This document shows positions 45,961 through 59,400 of a stretch of DNA of 64,000 nt, piece by piece. Source of the stretch: Sclerurus mexicanus (Eukaryota > Chordata > Aves > Passeriformes > Furnariidae); contig VWZF01004054.1 in the NCBI GenBank assembly GCA_013396755.1, positions 299,726 through 363,725 of the forward strand, read 5' to 3'. Both the position numbers and the translations under genes were made by a program. The notes under the pieces were generated by a model. The model saw nothing but the letters and a program-made list of their open reading frames with translations, was not told the origin of the DNA and did no database searches. How positions within the stretch are numbered: position 1 is the first letter of the stretch; each line of letters begins with the position of its first letter.

Positions 45961-46100
45961 TGCGCGGCTCATCGGCAGAGTTCTGCCCGCGGAATTCACA
46001 GCCCTGGGATGCGTTTGCTTTTCCAAAATCAGACCCCGGACACAGCACACAGGGAGCAAATCCCCCGCCGTGACAATCCATCAAAGCAGTTAAAATCTAG

Positions 46101-47275
46101 TTTATTGCTTTGCCATAGCACCTGTGGGATTTTTAAAGTGTTAAACACATGATTACAGATATTGCAAAAAATGACTGATTTAGAAAACTTTTATGACAAA
46201 TACTGCCAAATGACCACATCACGCCACTCATAAATAAGATACAAAAGAGAGAAAAATAAAAACAAGGTTTATTTTTTGCCCTCCCCTAAGAACCATTTAG
46301 TGGAAACCATAGGGCACTAGAGAACACATGGATTTTAGAGATTTGACACACCAAAGACCTGATTTTCCAGAAGATGCAGGTGAATTTGATGTAGAAGTTG
46401 AGTGTCTGAAACTGCTCCTTAACTGGCGTGAGACCACGTCAGGATTTCATGCACACCCTGAGCTCACGTGGCACTTGCACCAAGACCTCAGCTGAAGTGC
46501 CACTGAGGTTAAACCACGATCTTTCCTTCAAATTCAGCTTGTTTTGGCTCAGTCCTGGGGATGGTCAGGATCAGAAAATCAGGGTGAGAGGAGCAGAGCA
46601 ACATTAGCATCACACTCAGAAACGAAGGAAAGGATGAGGGAGTATATAAGAATTGAGTTAAAAAAAACCAAACTAAAATCATTATTTCTGGTATAAAACT
46701 GTTATGAACACTGTGGTTGTGCAGGAGATAATCTCTTGTGAGTGTGGAGCCCAGGCACCTCAGTTATTTTCAGCTTCACACCTTTGGTGCATGAAACCTC
46801 TCCCACCAGCTCATCATCCAATGCATCAATACCGTGTTCAGTAGTTTAAAAAACTTATTAAAAAACCTCCACAAACAAAAAAAACACCCACATGACCTTC
46901 CCAAAAGGGAAACCCAATAAAAAGTGAAGCACAAAAAGAGCTCTTATAAAAATCAACAAACTCAACAAACCTCTGAGAGGTTTTAAGAGCTGAAACCACC
47001 AGGACCTTACAGGACTACAAGGACCTTTTCCATCAGATGTAGAAGCACCTGGTTTTGGGGCTCGGTTTCTGGTGTAACACCAACCTCCAACACCAAACCA
47101 GGACTGTTGATACCCCACACCCTGCTCAGACGCCACCACCACTTTATTGTCTCATGCTGCAAGGAAAAGGTCTCCCGACAGTGACCCTGGAGTGCCATCC
47201 TGGTTTCTGTATCCATATGGCTTTGAAACAAGGTTCCTTCTGTGCTTGGAAGAGGCGCAAAGGGGAGCGCTGCCC
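46101..47275 (-). other. ODF2: ODF2 3'UTR with poly(A) signals
   Basis: About 1.2 kb after the stop. AATAAA on the minus strand occurs at 46268-46273 and 46101-46106. The distal one lies about 620 bp from the GLE1 start codon. Confidence 0.55.
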
Positions 47276-47449
47276 TCAGAGGGGAGAGCGAGAGCGGCTG
47301 GGGAAGCTCAGCACGGCCCCTTCCCTGAAGACGTTGTCATAGGAGGACTTGAGGAAGTGGACGTAGTTCTGCATGCTCCGGTTGGTGCTCTCCGACTGCT
47401 CCAGCCGGTCCTTCAGATCCTGGAGGCGGCTTTCAAAGCGGCGCTCTGC
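47276..47449 (-). CDS. ODF2: ODF2 terminal coding exon (residues 761-817, stop)
   Basis: Encodes AERRFESRLQ to SRSRSPL and TGA (47276-47278). The conserved block LEQSESTNRSMQNYV is followed by a tail shorter than the human one. Acceptor GCGTAG. Confidence 0.94.
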   Translation of the reverse strand, partial: AERRFESRLQDLKDRLEQSESTNRSMQNYVHFLKSSYDNVFREGAVLSFPSRSRSPL

Positions 47450-50400
47450 CTACGCACGAGCACAAAGCACCGGCTGAGAGACGGCAGCACCCACCCTGCT
47501 CGCGTTAAACTGCTCCCCCAAAGTGCTGGGGAGGGCCAGAATTAGCACGGCAGGAGATGGCATTGCCATAGATGGTGCTGTGATATTTATAATTTGTTCT
47601 GCTCATTTCCAACTCCATTCAGCAACCCGCTGATAAAGACAGGAGACAGTGTGGCCAATCAGTTGGGCTTTTAAAATTCATTAGCTGTAGTTATGGGGAA
47701 TTAAATACACTCTTCTGAAAAGCAACTTGACCTGATCCAGGAGCCAAACAATTCCAAATTAAACTCAAGCAAGCAAGCAGAGTAAACAGGACATCACGAA
47801 AGATTCTCAGTCTTTTTTCTATAAGAAATTCTTTCCTCTAGAAGAGAAATTGCATTCTCTCTCAGATAATAACCAAAATGAAATCTGTCCATGACACCCA
47901 GTGCAAATCTCATTTGAACAAAAGGAAGGTCTGATTCTTCTCTCACACACACGTAACTTTACATCAGGTTCATTCAGCCCATTGTGCTCACTCACCTATC
48001 GCTCCTTGCACACTCCTGAATCAGTGCCACACCAGACGTGTCCTGTCACACATCTGTCATGGACACACACACCAGCACGTCACACTTCTGCAGCACACCC
48101 AGAGGACCTTGGTTTATGGATTCCAGTTGCTGCCAGGACGCCACCAGCACACCAAGAGTATCCCCCCAGGTCACTCACATCGTCTCTGCTCCGACGCAAC
48201 TGGTTCAGGTCTGTTTTAGTCCTGCTCAGCTGGGTCTCCAGATCCAACAGCTTGGACTGGGCTGCCCTCTCTCGAGACATCGCTCGCTCTCGGGTTTGTT
48301 CCACCTACATACAACAGTAACTTTGTTAAAGGGTTGTCTATGGAAGAATGGTGTTTTCCTACCCTACTGCCCACAAAAGCTCTTTAAAGCTCATCTGACA
48401 CATTCTCATACACAAGCAGCAGCTCAGCCTTGTGCTTTTCTCTCTCCTGTTGCAAAATGAGTTCAGTTTTCCACCTTTTAAGTACTGACAAACAGTACCA
48501 GCCCATTACTTGTATTTCACTGACCACCATGATTTTAGTGGCTTTGCTTACAACCTGAGGAGGTCCTTTCAGTGTTCTCGCTGTTCCCCTTTCACAGCCT
48601 GGGAAGCTTTGGGTGAATTCACAAACACAGGGAATTACTCACTTGCTTTTTGGCATCCTCAATGGCCATCTCCAGCTGCCGTGCCAAGGAGCTGCACTCC
48701 CGGGTCTTCTCCTCCAACCTCAGCTGGCACTGGTGGATGGACTCCTCACGCTTTGCTATGACCTGAAGGAATTCTATGTTCTGGGCACTCGTGGTCTCTA
48801 GTTTTCTAGTTTAAGACAATAAGGGAAGGAAACCTATTCATTTTAAATGGAGTGTGTTTCAGTCTGCCTTTTTGTCAGGTCCTGACTCCTCTGGTCATAG
48901 ATTCTAGTCCCCCTTGAAAGGTGAGAGCCCCAAGAAACACTTCTCCAGTCCTCAAATCAAAATTTCTAAGACTGAAGGACCTACAGAGTTACCACATACC
49001 TGAATTTTCTCAGATATTGTCACTAAAAGAAATTTATAAACATGGATAAAAATACTGTAATATTTAGTAACCTCAAAATTGCCAGGCTAGATTGGACAAG
49101 GAGCCGGTTTCTCTGCTGTCTAAGCCATCATCCTGTCTAACACCATTCACAACAGGTGCTGCTGCAAAACCACATAACTCTCACTGCACTGATTAGAGAT
49201 CCTTGTGGGATAAGCAAATGCACAGAATCCTGGAGGCTTGTGGGGAACCAGAACAAGACTGAAGCTGCTTCAATCCCCTGTAAAAACAATGGAAATGGAA
49301 GGTTAAAAAGGCAAGAGAGCCTAATGTTTCTAACCTTTCTAGCTCCTCCACCTTCAAGGTGAGTTGCTTTTTCTCCTCCTGGGCAGACTGATATCTCTCT
49401 CTTGTCATCTCCATTTTGTCCCCCTGGAGCTCAATCTAAAAATTACAGGAATTAATTACTTCACAGAGTAGTCACTACACACATATGACCAACCACCTAA
49501 AACATACGAGCTCTCAGAAGAAAACATGCTCCATTCATTATTTCTGGAGAGCTTCAGAAAGGGAACAGTGGACAGAAAAGCACTAAATATCCATTTTGCT
49601 GGTTAAAGTCTGGAAAGGTATGGGAAAACTCTTCCAAAAGAAAAGCCAGACCTGTAAATTCCTACAAGCACAGCCAAGCACACACACGGACAGCAGCCAC
49701 AAACATGCCAGCAGCGCACAAAGGCATCAGAGCCTGAAACACCAGGAAGGTTTATAATTCCAAACCAAGCAGAGTAAAGTGGTCAGACAAGAGATCAGGT
49801 GCTGTGTCAAGTCACAACTGCAGAAATCAGCCCTGTCCAAAATTGTCCTGCAGTACCTACACAGTCTTCCTGGGGACAAAAAACAGGGACTGGGAAAACA
49901 ACCTGAAATCAGAGCGAGAAAACATGGTTGGGACAGCACCATCAGCAGAAAACCACAGGAGGGAAAGCTGACAAGATGATGGAAGGAACAGAAGCAAGCG
50001 CTGGCATTCACAAGTGCTGCCACTGCTGCTATTCGTGCCCCAAAAAGATTCTGCACCAAGGCACGAGAAACCTTTCAAATATTAAGGAATGCTACCAGCA
50101 AAGCCACTAACTTCTTGCACAAAGACATGGCACACACCTTTATTTTGCAGTGCACGTTTAATCTTTTCAAAAGGAGATGAGAACAGAGATGAAGTTTGAA
50201 CCTTGCTGTGATTAGAAATTCATCTTGGTTTCAGAGTGGAGCTTAGCACTGGTACGGGTACTTTCTGCCAGTCCCTTACCAGCTGACGGAGATCTGCAAT
50301 TATGGCACACAGGTCGGTGTTCTTCTTCTCGTAACTCTGCAGCTGCTCGTGACACTGTGCCAGCTGTGTCTCCGTGTACTTCAGGATCTCAGGCAGCTTC

Positions 50401-53400
50401 TCCAGTTCAGCAAGTTTGCTCTGGAACTTCCTCCGTGTCTGCAATCAAAGAAGAGAACATGAGGAGAACTTTTCAATGTTCATAAGGTGAAGATTAAAAA
50501 ACTTCTCAGCTTCAGTGAAGCTTTCTTAGTCCAGAACCATGATGACTCTGTGTGGATATTTGGCCAGTGCTGGAGCTGAAAGCTTAAGGTGTTCTCCTAC
50601 TCCAAAAGGCTTTCACTCAGGATCTGTCATTCCCTATGGATGGCGTGAGAATGAGTATTTTGGATCCTGGGCTTCAATTTTACTAGAAGTACAAGGTCCT
50701 TTTTTGAGGCCAGCCATTTCACATCAGATGATGGTATAACCCTACCTAGTCCACTCTTCTAAACCACTATTTCTGCAGCAAAGGACACATTAATAGTTTC
50801 AACACCCAAGAATGCCATACAGTCAAAAAGAAGCTGCTAAATGTTCATTCTGTGAAAGTTACTGAACAAGTACTGAGAAAAACTAATGGAAAAGGCAAAC
50901 AAGATAAGCCTTTTATTTCCTATTCCCAGCTGGTTTCTACTACATTCAGAAGACTAAGATCCACGAATGTCTACAACATATGTCTTTAGAGGAATAGTTA
51001 CCAGTTCAAGCTCCTTCTCCAGTTCGTCCCTTATTGCCTTTTTCTCTTTTTCACTCTTCTCCAGTCTTGCTGCCAGTTCTCTTGCTTCTTCTTGGGCCTT
51101 CGCTGCCTGAACATTCAAAAAAACCCACAGATTTTATCTGTCATATATAGTTATACATAGTTATATATATAGTGACCTGTTATATATACATACATATATA
51201 TAGCAATGCCTTGGAGTAACTAAAACTGCTTGAATGGATGGCTAAGGTTTTACAGAATAAGCCACAGTGGAGGGAGAAAACCCCTTTGTGCCAGGGCTGA
51301 AGGTTCTGAGGTGATGCCAACCTGTGCTGAGTAGTTTGCAATCATTGCCTCATAGTTCTTGACAGAGCTCTGGAGCTGCTGCACTTCCTTCTGCGTTTGG
51401 GTCATCTTGTCCTCCATTGGGCCCAGAACAGCCTGGAAGAAAGCAAACATTTTCCACTGAGCATTTGGAAGTACCTGCCACATGAGCTGTCTACGTTGTT
51501 TAGACTAACAAAATAGATTTTTGTCCATGCAAGTTGCCCAAACTTCCCAGACTTCGGTGGATTGCCAAATTCACATCAGCAGAGCACAGGGGTTTGAGAT
51601 GGACGTGCCATCTTTCCACTTGCAGTACCTGTGCTACTTGGATTGGGAACACCCTTTATTCGGATTGATTCCTAGCTTTCCAAGAAGAAAATTATGTAGG
51701 TTGTCCCCAGGATCACCAGTGGTAAGGGACAAGAGGAGAAATATGCCAGCTCTTTTGTTTGTTCTGGAGATCACCATTCTCTTTGCATGAGCTACAGCTG
51801 TTTGTTCCCTGGTCAGCAGCAGGAAGATATAAGGGCAAGATGTAAGATCCCAGCTAGATGAAACAGTACCTGGACTGGAGATACTCCTAGGAAATATGGA
51901 AGAAGCCCAGCTCTGTCAGAATGTGCGCTTCCTTTGGCTCCTCCCAGCACACCTGCCCTGTCATACTCAGGTTATATGAAACTGGTTTGAAACCCAATAG
52001 GAGCAATGGGTGCAATTTGACTCTGTCCTGAGCAGGTTGTTACAATTTCTCCTTCTTTTCCTCCTAGCATTCAATCTTCAGACCCTTAGAGTCACTGACC
52101 TTTAGTCTTTCATTATCCTTCTTCAAAGAATTGTTCTCTGCAGTCTGTTGATGCACTTTATCCATCAAAGCTTGCCTGTCCTCCCGCATCTTTTCCTCCA
52201 GCTTTGCCAGCTGTTCCATCAAGTCTGCCACACGGCTGCCACACACAGAGAAAATCAGTCCCTCAGTGACAAGAATAAGACTCTTAACCCTTGAAAACTA
52301 GCTTCAGAAACATGGTTTTTCCCTATCCTTTCACCTTCCTCCTCCACTTATGTATCCACATTTCCTGTTACACTGTTCTACTACCTCAGTCTTCTTACAC
52401 CTCCTAGAAATTAACTGGAGATGGCCCCCTGGAGCTCAAATGAATTGTCTAAAGAAACACAGGATAAAGCAGTGCCTCTCTCATCTCATACCTACCTACT
52501 TCTTCCTGCAGCAACAACTGTGCTGCAGTGATACCAACATGTTTACTTACCTTCACAACAAAGTTTGCATCAACCTTAGACTTATGTATATATACTAAAT
52601 TTTATATATATATAACACACTATTCTATATAAGAGATACTGCTTATCTATTAACACCTTCCATTCGAGTTTCTCAAACAGATCTTAAAAGAAAAATAACC
52701 TTAATTCTTTCACAGCATTTCAAAATGGCAAAGGAATGGAGTTTTAAGGGTCAGCAAACCCTTAAAGAGTCTGCTGTGGCAGGTCAGCAGCACAAGTCAC
52801 ATCTCTCTCTCTCCACCTCTCCAAACTCTGCCCTAGCCCTTAGGCAGTGCTGGTTTTGCTTGGTTATTTACAAGCCATTCAATTAAATGATTCATTTCAA
52901 TGCTATTATTCAATTAAATGCGATTAAATTATCCTTGAACTTTGAACTCATGCTTCTTTCTCCACACTGATTTTACTCTAACCTGTTCAGTCCAACAACT
53001 TCCATTTCAAGGTCACTCTTGTCCTTTACTGCTTTGTTGCAGCGATTCCTCCAGGACTCGAGATTGGACCGGGCCTCAGCAATACAGTTGTCCTGTCAGA
53101 CAAGGGAAACACATGAGGAAAAGGGGACAGAAACCTCCCTGGATGTGGGATATGCACACAATACACAGAGATGTCCTTAACTTCAGACATGCAGGGAGAC
53201 ACTGGATTTGTTCTAAACTTGGCAGAAATGGGCCAAGGCAGCAAGACAGAAATAAATCTCATTAGCTGGAAGCAGAGACTCTCCCCAGGGCTGCTACCAG
53301 AAGTCAAGGATTTAGAAGCATGACCTGAAAGGAGGCCTCTCCCCCCGCTGTAGCAGTACCTTTTCTGCCAGCTGGGCAGTGAGTTTCTGCACATACTCCT

Positions 53401-56400
53401 CGCTCCGCTCTGCCCTCTCCTTCTGGGCACGGACAGCTTTCTTCAGGGCCTCCTTATCACCATCTCCCTTCTGCCTCAACTCTTTCAGCTGGTCCATGAC
53501 TAGTTCCAGGTCTGCCTTAAGCTGAGCTTCATTGCGCTCCAGATTCTGCAGGGGAACCAAACACACCGCATGGAGTAACACCCATATTACACCTGCAAAG
53601 CCAAAGCAGCAACTGATTTCCTAGGAATGGTGGTGAGAGCCAGGCACAAACCCTCAGCTTTCAGTGTGGAGGTACTGGCAATCTGGTTTCACCTAAACAA
53701 TTCTGTTCTAAAGCTGAAAGGGATGGCAGCATAACATGTCTTCCTTTTTTCCCAAGAGTTTTCCCTTCTTCCTTCATAAGCTGCTCCATAAAATACTGAT
53801 TTCCTCCCCTGACCAAAACAAATACTGGTCTAACAGTCTTTTGATCTACCTGAGGGCATTCTTTTTATTAACTGAAATGTTTGCATATAATCATGTTGCT
53901 TTATGCAGCTATTAAAGATTAAAGCTCCTCTAAACCATTAACACATTTATGTTCATCGTAACGTTGTCCCAACATCAACAAATACGTTAAATATAAAACT
54001 CTGAACAAGATAAACCAGGGGAACTTTCTCCTCCTCATTAGTAGTGTAGAAAACATGCATGAGTGTGATTAAACTGGAACACACAGCATAGCATTTTCCC
54101 CAGAAAGCAAATTAAATAGTTTTCAATGTCTTGATGCTTGACTAAACCACAGCCATCTTTTAAATAATTATGTGGTAATTAACTCAGGAAAAAAAAATCT
54201 AATTAATGCACACAGACCTTAAGGCTAAGGTTTTGCTTCATGCCTCAAAAAGTAAAGAGATTTCTCTTTTGTTCCTTAATTTGAAAATGATGCTGTGTGT
54301 TAGTGGCACAAACACCACCAGCCAACATTTCATCGAGCAGCCTCAGGAAGATGGTGGAACTACTTCCCCTGTCAGTGAATTCAGCTGCTGAGAGCGGAGG
54401 CAGAGCCAGTCCCCGGGGAGCAGGGTGGACATACCCGGAGCTGCGTGGTCAGACGGTTGTTCTCAGCTTCTTTGCTCCTCAGCTGGGCTTGAAACTGGGC
54501 TTTCATAGACTCCAGAGCTTTGGAGAGTTCAGCTACCTTCTTGGCCTGATCCTAGGTAAGAAGGAACAAGACACACCCAGTTCCTCAGCAAGCTAATGGA
54601 AGGAACACTTTACAATATGCAACAGTCTCAGATTTCTTCACTGAATGATCTCCAGGCACCTCCACTTTCCTCAGAGGGACCCTCACAGCACTTCTACTCC
54701 AATAAAACAGGGAATAAATGAGCAGCCATTTACTTTACAACAGATGTGAATGACTGGCCTGGAAGGTATGTTCTAGGGCAAAATATCCTTCATATCTGAT
54801 TTCTTCCACTGCATTCCCCTTTTACTTCCTAAACAGAGGAACAGACTGGAATTTGTCATTGGGAACCAACAGAACCTTAAACAGAATGCAATTCAGAGCT
54901 CAAGCCCAAAGGGAATTCTGCCTATCCATGCCTGTGACTGGACTTCTGTGGTTCTACAGAACTGGAAGATGTAGAAGAGAGGGAGAAACAGAAAAAGGAA
55001 ACTACCTTCTCTGCCTGTATCTGAAGGCTGAGATTGTCCACTTCTTTTTCTTTCTCCTGAAGCTTGATCAGAAGTTGCTGGAAAAACACAACACCATTCA
55101 GATGTTCAGTAACAAACACATTTAGGAGTGCAGGTAGAAGGCAAGAGGTGTAGCTGCCTCCTTCTCAAGAGCCTCTGATCCACAGCACTGTCTGGTAGCC
55201 ACAACAACAGCACCCTTGTCCCCAGCAAAACAGGCTGCCTTTGCTCAGGCGGGAAGGAAAAGGGATACACATACAGTTGTGTAACAGGGCATAGGATACC
55301 CAGGCAAGAAAGGATCTGACAGGATCACACACCCCACAGACTGAAAAGGGCGTTACCTATGTCTCACAGCAAGTTTTATAACTTCTGGCAATAAATAAAT
55401 TAACTCTTGTCTCAGTTCACAGATCATGAAATGAACAAAAACCGGCAGGGGGTTACTCACTCATTGAGTGACAGAAGTTGATACAAAAAGCTATTCCCAT
55501 TTTAAGCCCCCAGATTTCAAAGGCAATGAAAATATGCCCACTTTGAAATGCAGATTGTTAGTCAGAAGAGAAATGTAGTGGCTCTGATTAACACCAAAGC
55601 TCAAATAATTTTTTATTGATCTAAAAGGCTTTTAATTGATCTAAAAGACTACTGTAAGATGTGACAAGACAAAGAAGGGCTTGTCAGTTCAGATCTCTCT
55701 GCTTTATAATCAAAAAAAAAGAGGTTGTGGTTTGCTTACCATGTTCTCTGCATCTGACTCAGCCAGCCTTTTCAGCAGCACTGCTTGCCGATCCAGGATC
55801 TTCTGGGCATCCCTCTGCAAAATAAACACATGAGAAAAATTGATACCTAACAAAATTTTACATAGATTCTTTAAATGGAACTGGGCAAATTAACCACTTC
55901 CTCCCAGCTGCAGCAGTAATTCTTAGAAGATATCCAGAGGCATCAAATTTGCTAAATATTTCATGTACCATTATCCATCTCAGAAAGCTTTTCCACATAT
56001 CACAGTCAAAGGTTCAAATACAAAGCATGATGGTAGAGTAAGGTTTTTCTGAATTCTCCCACTACTCAGGGAAAGTCATATGGAAGAATTCAGACCTTTT
56101 ATCCAGGCTCACTGGTGGCTGAGATAACTGTTACCATCAGCCTGCTTTTGCTGAAACAGAATATAAACTACAGAAAGAATAGCAATTTGCTTTCTGCATT
56201 GCTCTCACAAGCAATATAGAGTTGTTCTACACAAGCAACACAGAATTGTTTACAATTTCTCTGTTATTGCTCTCAGGCCCTACCAAAATAAAGTTCCGAA
56301 TGTCCTTAGGCTCCCTTTAGCTAAGGTCACATCAAGCCCTCGTTCTCCAGGCAATTACAAGTGCAGCAGCAACATTTGAGACCAGCAGGATCAGCAGATA

Positions 56401-59400
56401 CAGCTGGATCCAGAGGAGACAGAGCTGGCAACACAGCAGTACCTGAACCTTTTAATACCAAAGACTCAGAGGCTCTAACATCCTCACAGCAGAAAAGTCA
56501 GTCTTGCTCTATAAAGTAGGCAGGGATAAAGAAAAAAACAAAACAAAACAACCCCCTATCCAACAGTTAGAGGTTGACAGGATCAACAGCAGGGCTGGGA
56601 AAATAAGAGTTCAAAGCTTTCAAACTCAAAATTCCTTTCAGCCACGAGACAACAGAGCCTCCTGTGATGAGCCAGGTGCTCACCTCCCTGTTCTGCTGCT
56701 CTGCCAGGAGCTCTCGGAGGGTCCGGTTGGTTTCTTCAAAGGTGCTCAATTTCTGGAGCAGAAGCTCTTTTTGTCTTGTCAGAGCGTTAATGTCTGTGCT
56801 GCTCACGTGTTTCTCCTGGAGGAAAACCAAACCCCAAACAAATAAACAACCAAAGAAACCAGAAACAGAACACAAAAGCCCCAAACAGTCAAAACCCACA
56901 AAACCAAAACAAACAAGCAGAAGGAAATAAATAATTGTTCACGTGGGATTAATGAAGCTGATACCAGCATAAGGAGTGCAACAGTCAGCACCATGTGTGC
57001 AGAAGGTGCCTGAATGCTGCAAATAAACTCCCCACTCCCAAACCAAACTAGCAAACACCTTAAGGATGTTAAATCCCTCCACTTTTCCTTACATTTTGCT
57101 GGATCAACAACTGTAACATTACAATTTTAAGACAACTATGTAACAGGACAAGGCAGTAAAGGCAAGAATGAAGAAGGATGACACCTACAATGTTGAGTCT
57201 CCCAATTGTGTTTTTCAGGGCATGGATCTGCCTGGCAGCTGCTGCTCCGTCCCTTTCTGCGTCATTCAGCTTGGACATCAAACACTCCTTCTCCTGCAGC
57301 AAGCACTCCTTCTGGAGCCTGCAAGGAGAATTCAGCCATCAGAGAAACAAGAAGCTTTGGCAGCTGTAGCAGCCACTACTGATACACAGTTGATTGGGTT
57401 AAAACTCATTAAAACCCCCAAATCAGAGGATAAAAGCTCTAAACAAAAAGTATTTAAGATTTGTCCTCTTTCAGTGTGGAAGTTGTTCTGAAAGAAGGCA
57501 GTAAGCAGACACCAGGAGCTTCCTAGGATCACAGCCATGAAACAGGAATTTAGAGAGGACAAATCAGGCTTATCCCAAAGCCTACACACACCACTAAACC
57601 CAAAACACAATGCTGTGCTTTTTCTGGGCGCTTCAACCACACCAAAAATAAGACTCCAACTGGCCAAACATGAAACAGAAAAGCATACAAAGATATAAAG
57701 CTCAAAGGTTTCAGGCAGGGCTTGCAATCTCAGAAGCATTTGCAGAGTTTAACTTTACAGCATTAACTTCCAAGTGATCTTTCCTAAGGATAAAATAAAA
57801 CTAACTCTCTTAAAACACTGGGGTCCCACTGGACATACAAACTTCCCTAATTCTTTAGATATAAAGCAGATACAAAACTGTCAGACTTGCAGACCTTCAG
57901 TGTCACCAAGAAAAAAGCCCATGGTTCAGTCCGCTCAGGGTCTGTCACTCCTGTCCCTGTATGATTTTCATAAAGGTCAAAAATTCTCCTCTAATTTTCA
58001 GCTCCGTGTTTACTAATCTATTGTTCTACCAACACCATCACAATCCAAACAGAAATTCTTAACCTTCAAAATACTAATCGCAGAGCTAGGATGACCCTCC
58101 AACAGGCCACACAAGCCAACTGCTCTCAGGTTGCTTTCAGAGCAGTTTTTTCCTTTCCAAAATTCATGCTAGAGCCCTCCTCTGCAGCTACTGCAATCTG
58201 GAGTTCCCCTCCTCAAATGTGACAAAAAATTCGAGTGCATCAGTTCTTCAGCAGCAGCTACAACCTCAAACCATGTGAGCCATAAAGGGAGGTGCCCTGT
58301 GAATAGCACTAGTGCAGGAAGAGCGGGAACTGCAGTTTCCTTACAGAGTCAGGTCCTTCTCTTCCTTTATGCGCTCGATGTTGCGCCTCAGCCGCGTGTT
58401 CTCGTGTTCGGTTTCTACCAGTTCTTGTGTGACCTCGTTCAGTTCTTCTTTCTGCTCCTCAAGGAGACGCTTTGTCATTTGCTCCTGTTCCTCCATCTTC
58501 TGCAGCTTGACCTGAAGACATTGAAAGAAAACTTAAACCAGGTGCTTTTGAATCTACATCCCAAATAATGAACCATTTAGATTCAACTAACTTATTGAAA
58601 TTATCAAAAAAAAATATCTTCTCCCTGGTAACAAGTGACAGGATGAGAGGAAACGGCCTCAAGCTGCGCCAGGGGAGGTTCAGGTTGGTCATCAGGAGGA
58701 ATTTCTTCACTGAAAGGGTGGTCAGGCATTGGAAGGGGCTGCCCAGGGAGGTGGTGGAGTCTCCATCCCTGGAGGTGTCCAAGGAACGACTGGACGTGGC
58801 ACCCAGAACTCTGGTCTGGGTGACAAGGTGGGGATCAGTCAAAGGTTGGACTCTGTGATCTTGGAGGTCTTTTCCAACCTTAATGATTCTGTGGTTCTAA
58901 AGTTCATTTTTGCTTTACAATCATGCAACTAATTCCATTGAATTTTGTAGCATAAATAAAATGCTTGATGTAAGAATCTACTTTACTCAAACCCTATTCT
59001 TGTTCACTGATTTGAACTTCACGTAGTCCTGAGTAAAATGACAACTAAGGATTTGCTACCCTCAGTGTTAACTTGGAGCTAAAAATGCAGTTTGCTCCCA
59101 CCATGACACATCTTATGAGACCTGGGAACATCCCCTACCCAGTTTTTCAAGTGATGTCAAGTACACACAAGCCTATTTATCTGGAAAACACGTCACTGGG
59201 TTGCACATTTTGAAACGGGAACAGAAGAAACAATTTTGTTGAATAAGGGGATTCTTTGACAATAAAACAAAAACTTGTATTTTTCACTTTCTGGAGTGAT
59301 CAGTTTCCAGATTTTGCGCTTTGAGAGAAGAGAGATTATTTGGAAACAAAAGCACAGAAATACCATATTAAATGAATAATGTTTTGAAATGTTTGATAGT

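Noticed and set aside
45294..46152. Plus-strand frames of 241-259 codons with repeated Pro/Ser/Gln units
   Set aside because: They are translations of the 20-bp minisatellite and the GC-rich GLE1 promoter, present in all three frames.
51137..51200. TA-rich stretch with TATATA runs
   Set aside because: Ordinary microsatellite in an ODF2 intron; not a promoter, as it lies within transcribed sequence with no other signal.
56817..56935. A/C-rich low-complexity tract next to an ODF2 exon
   Set aside because: On the coding strand it is the T/G-rich tract upstream of the acceptor; simple sequence without gene content.
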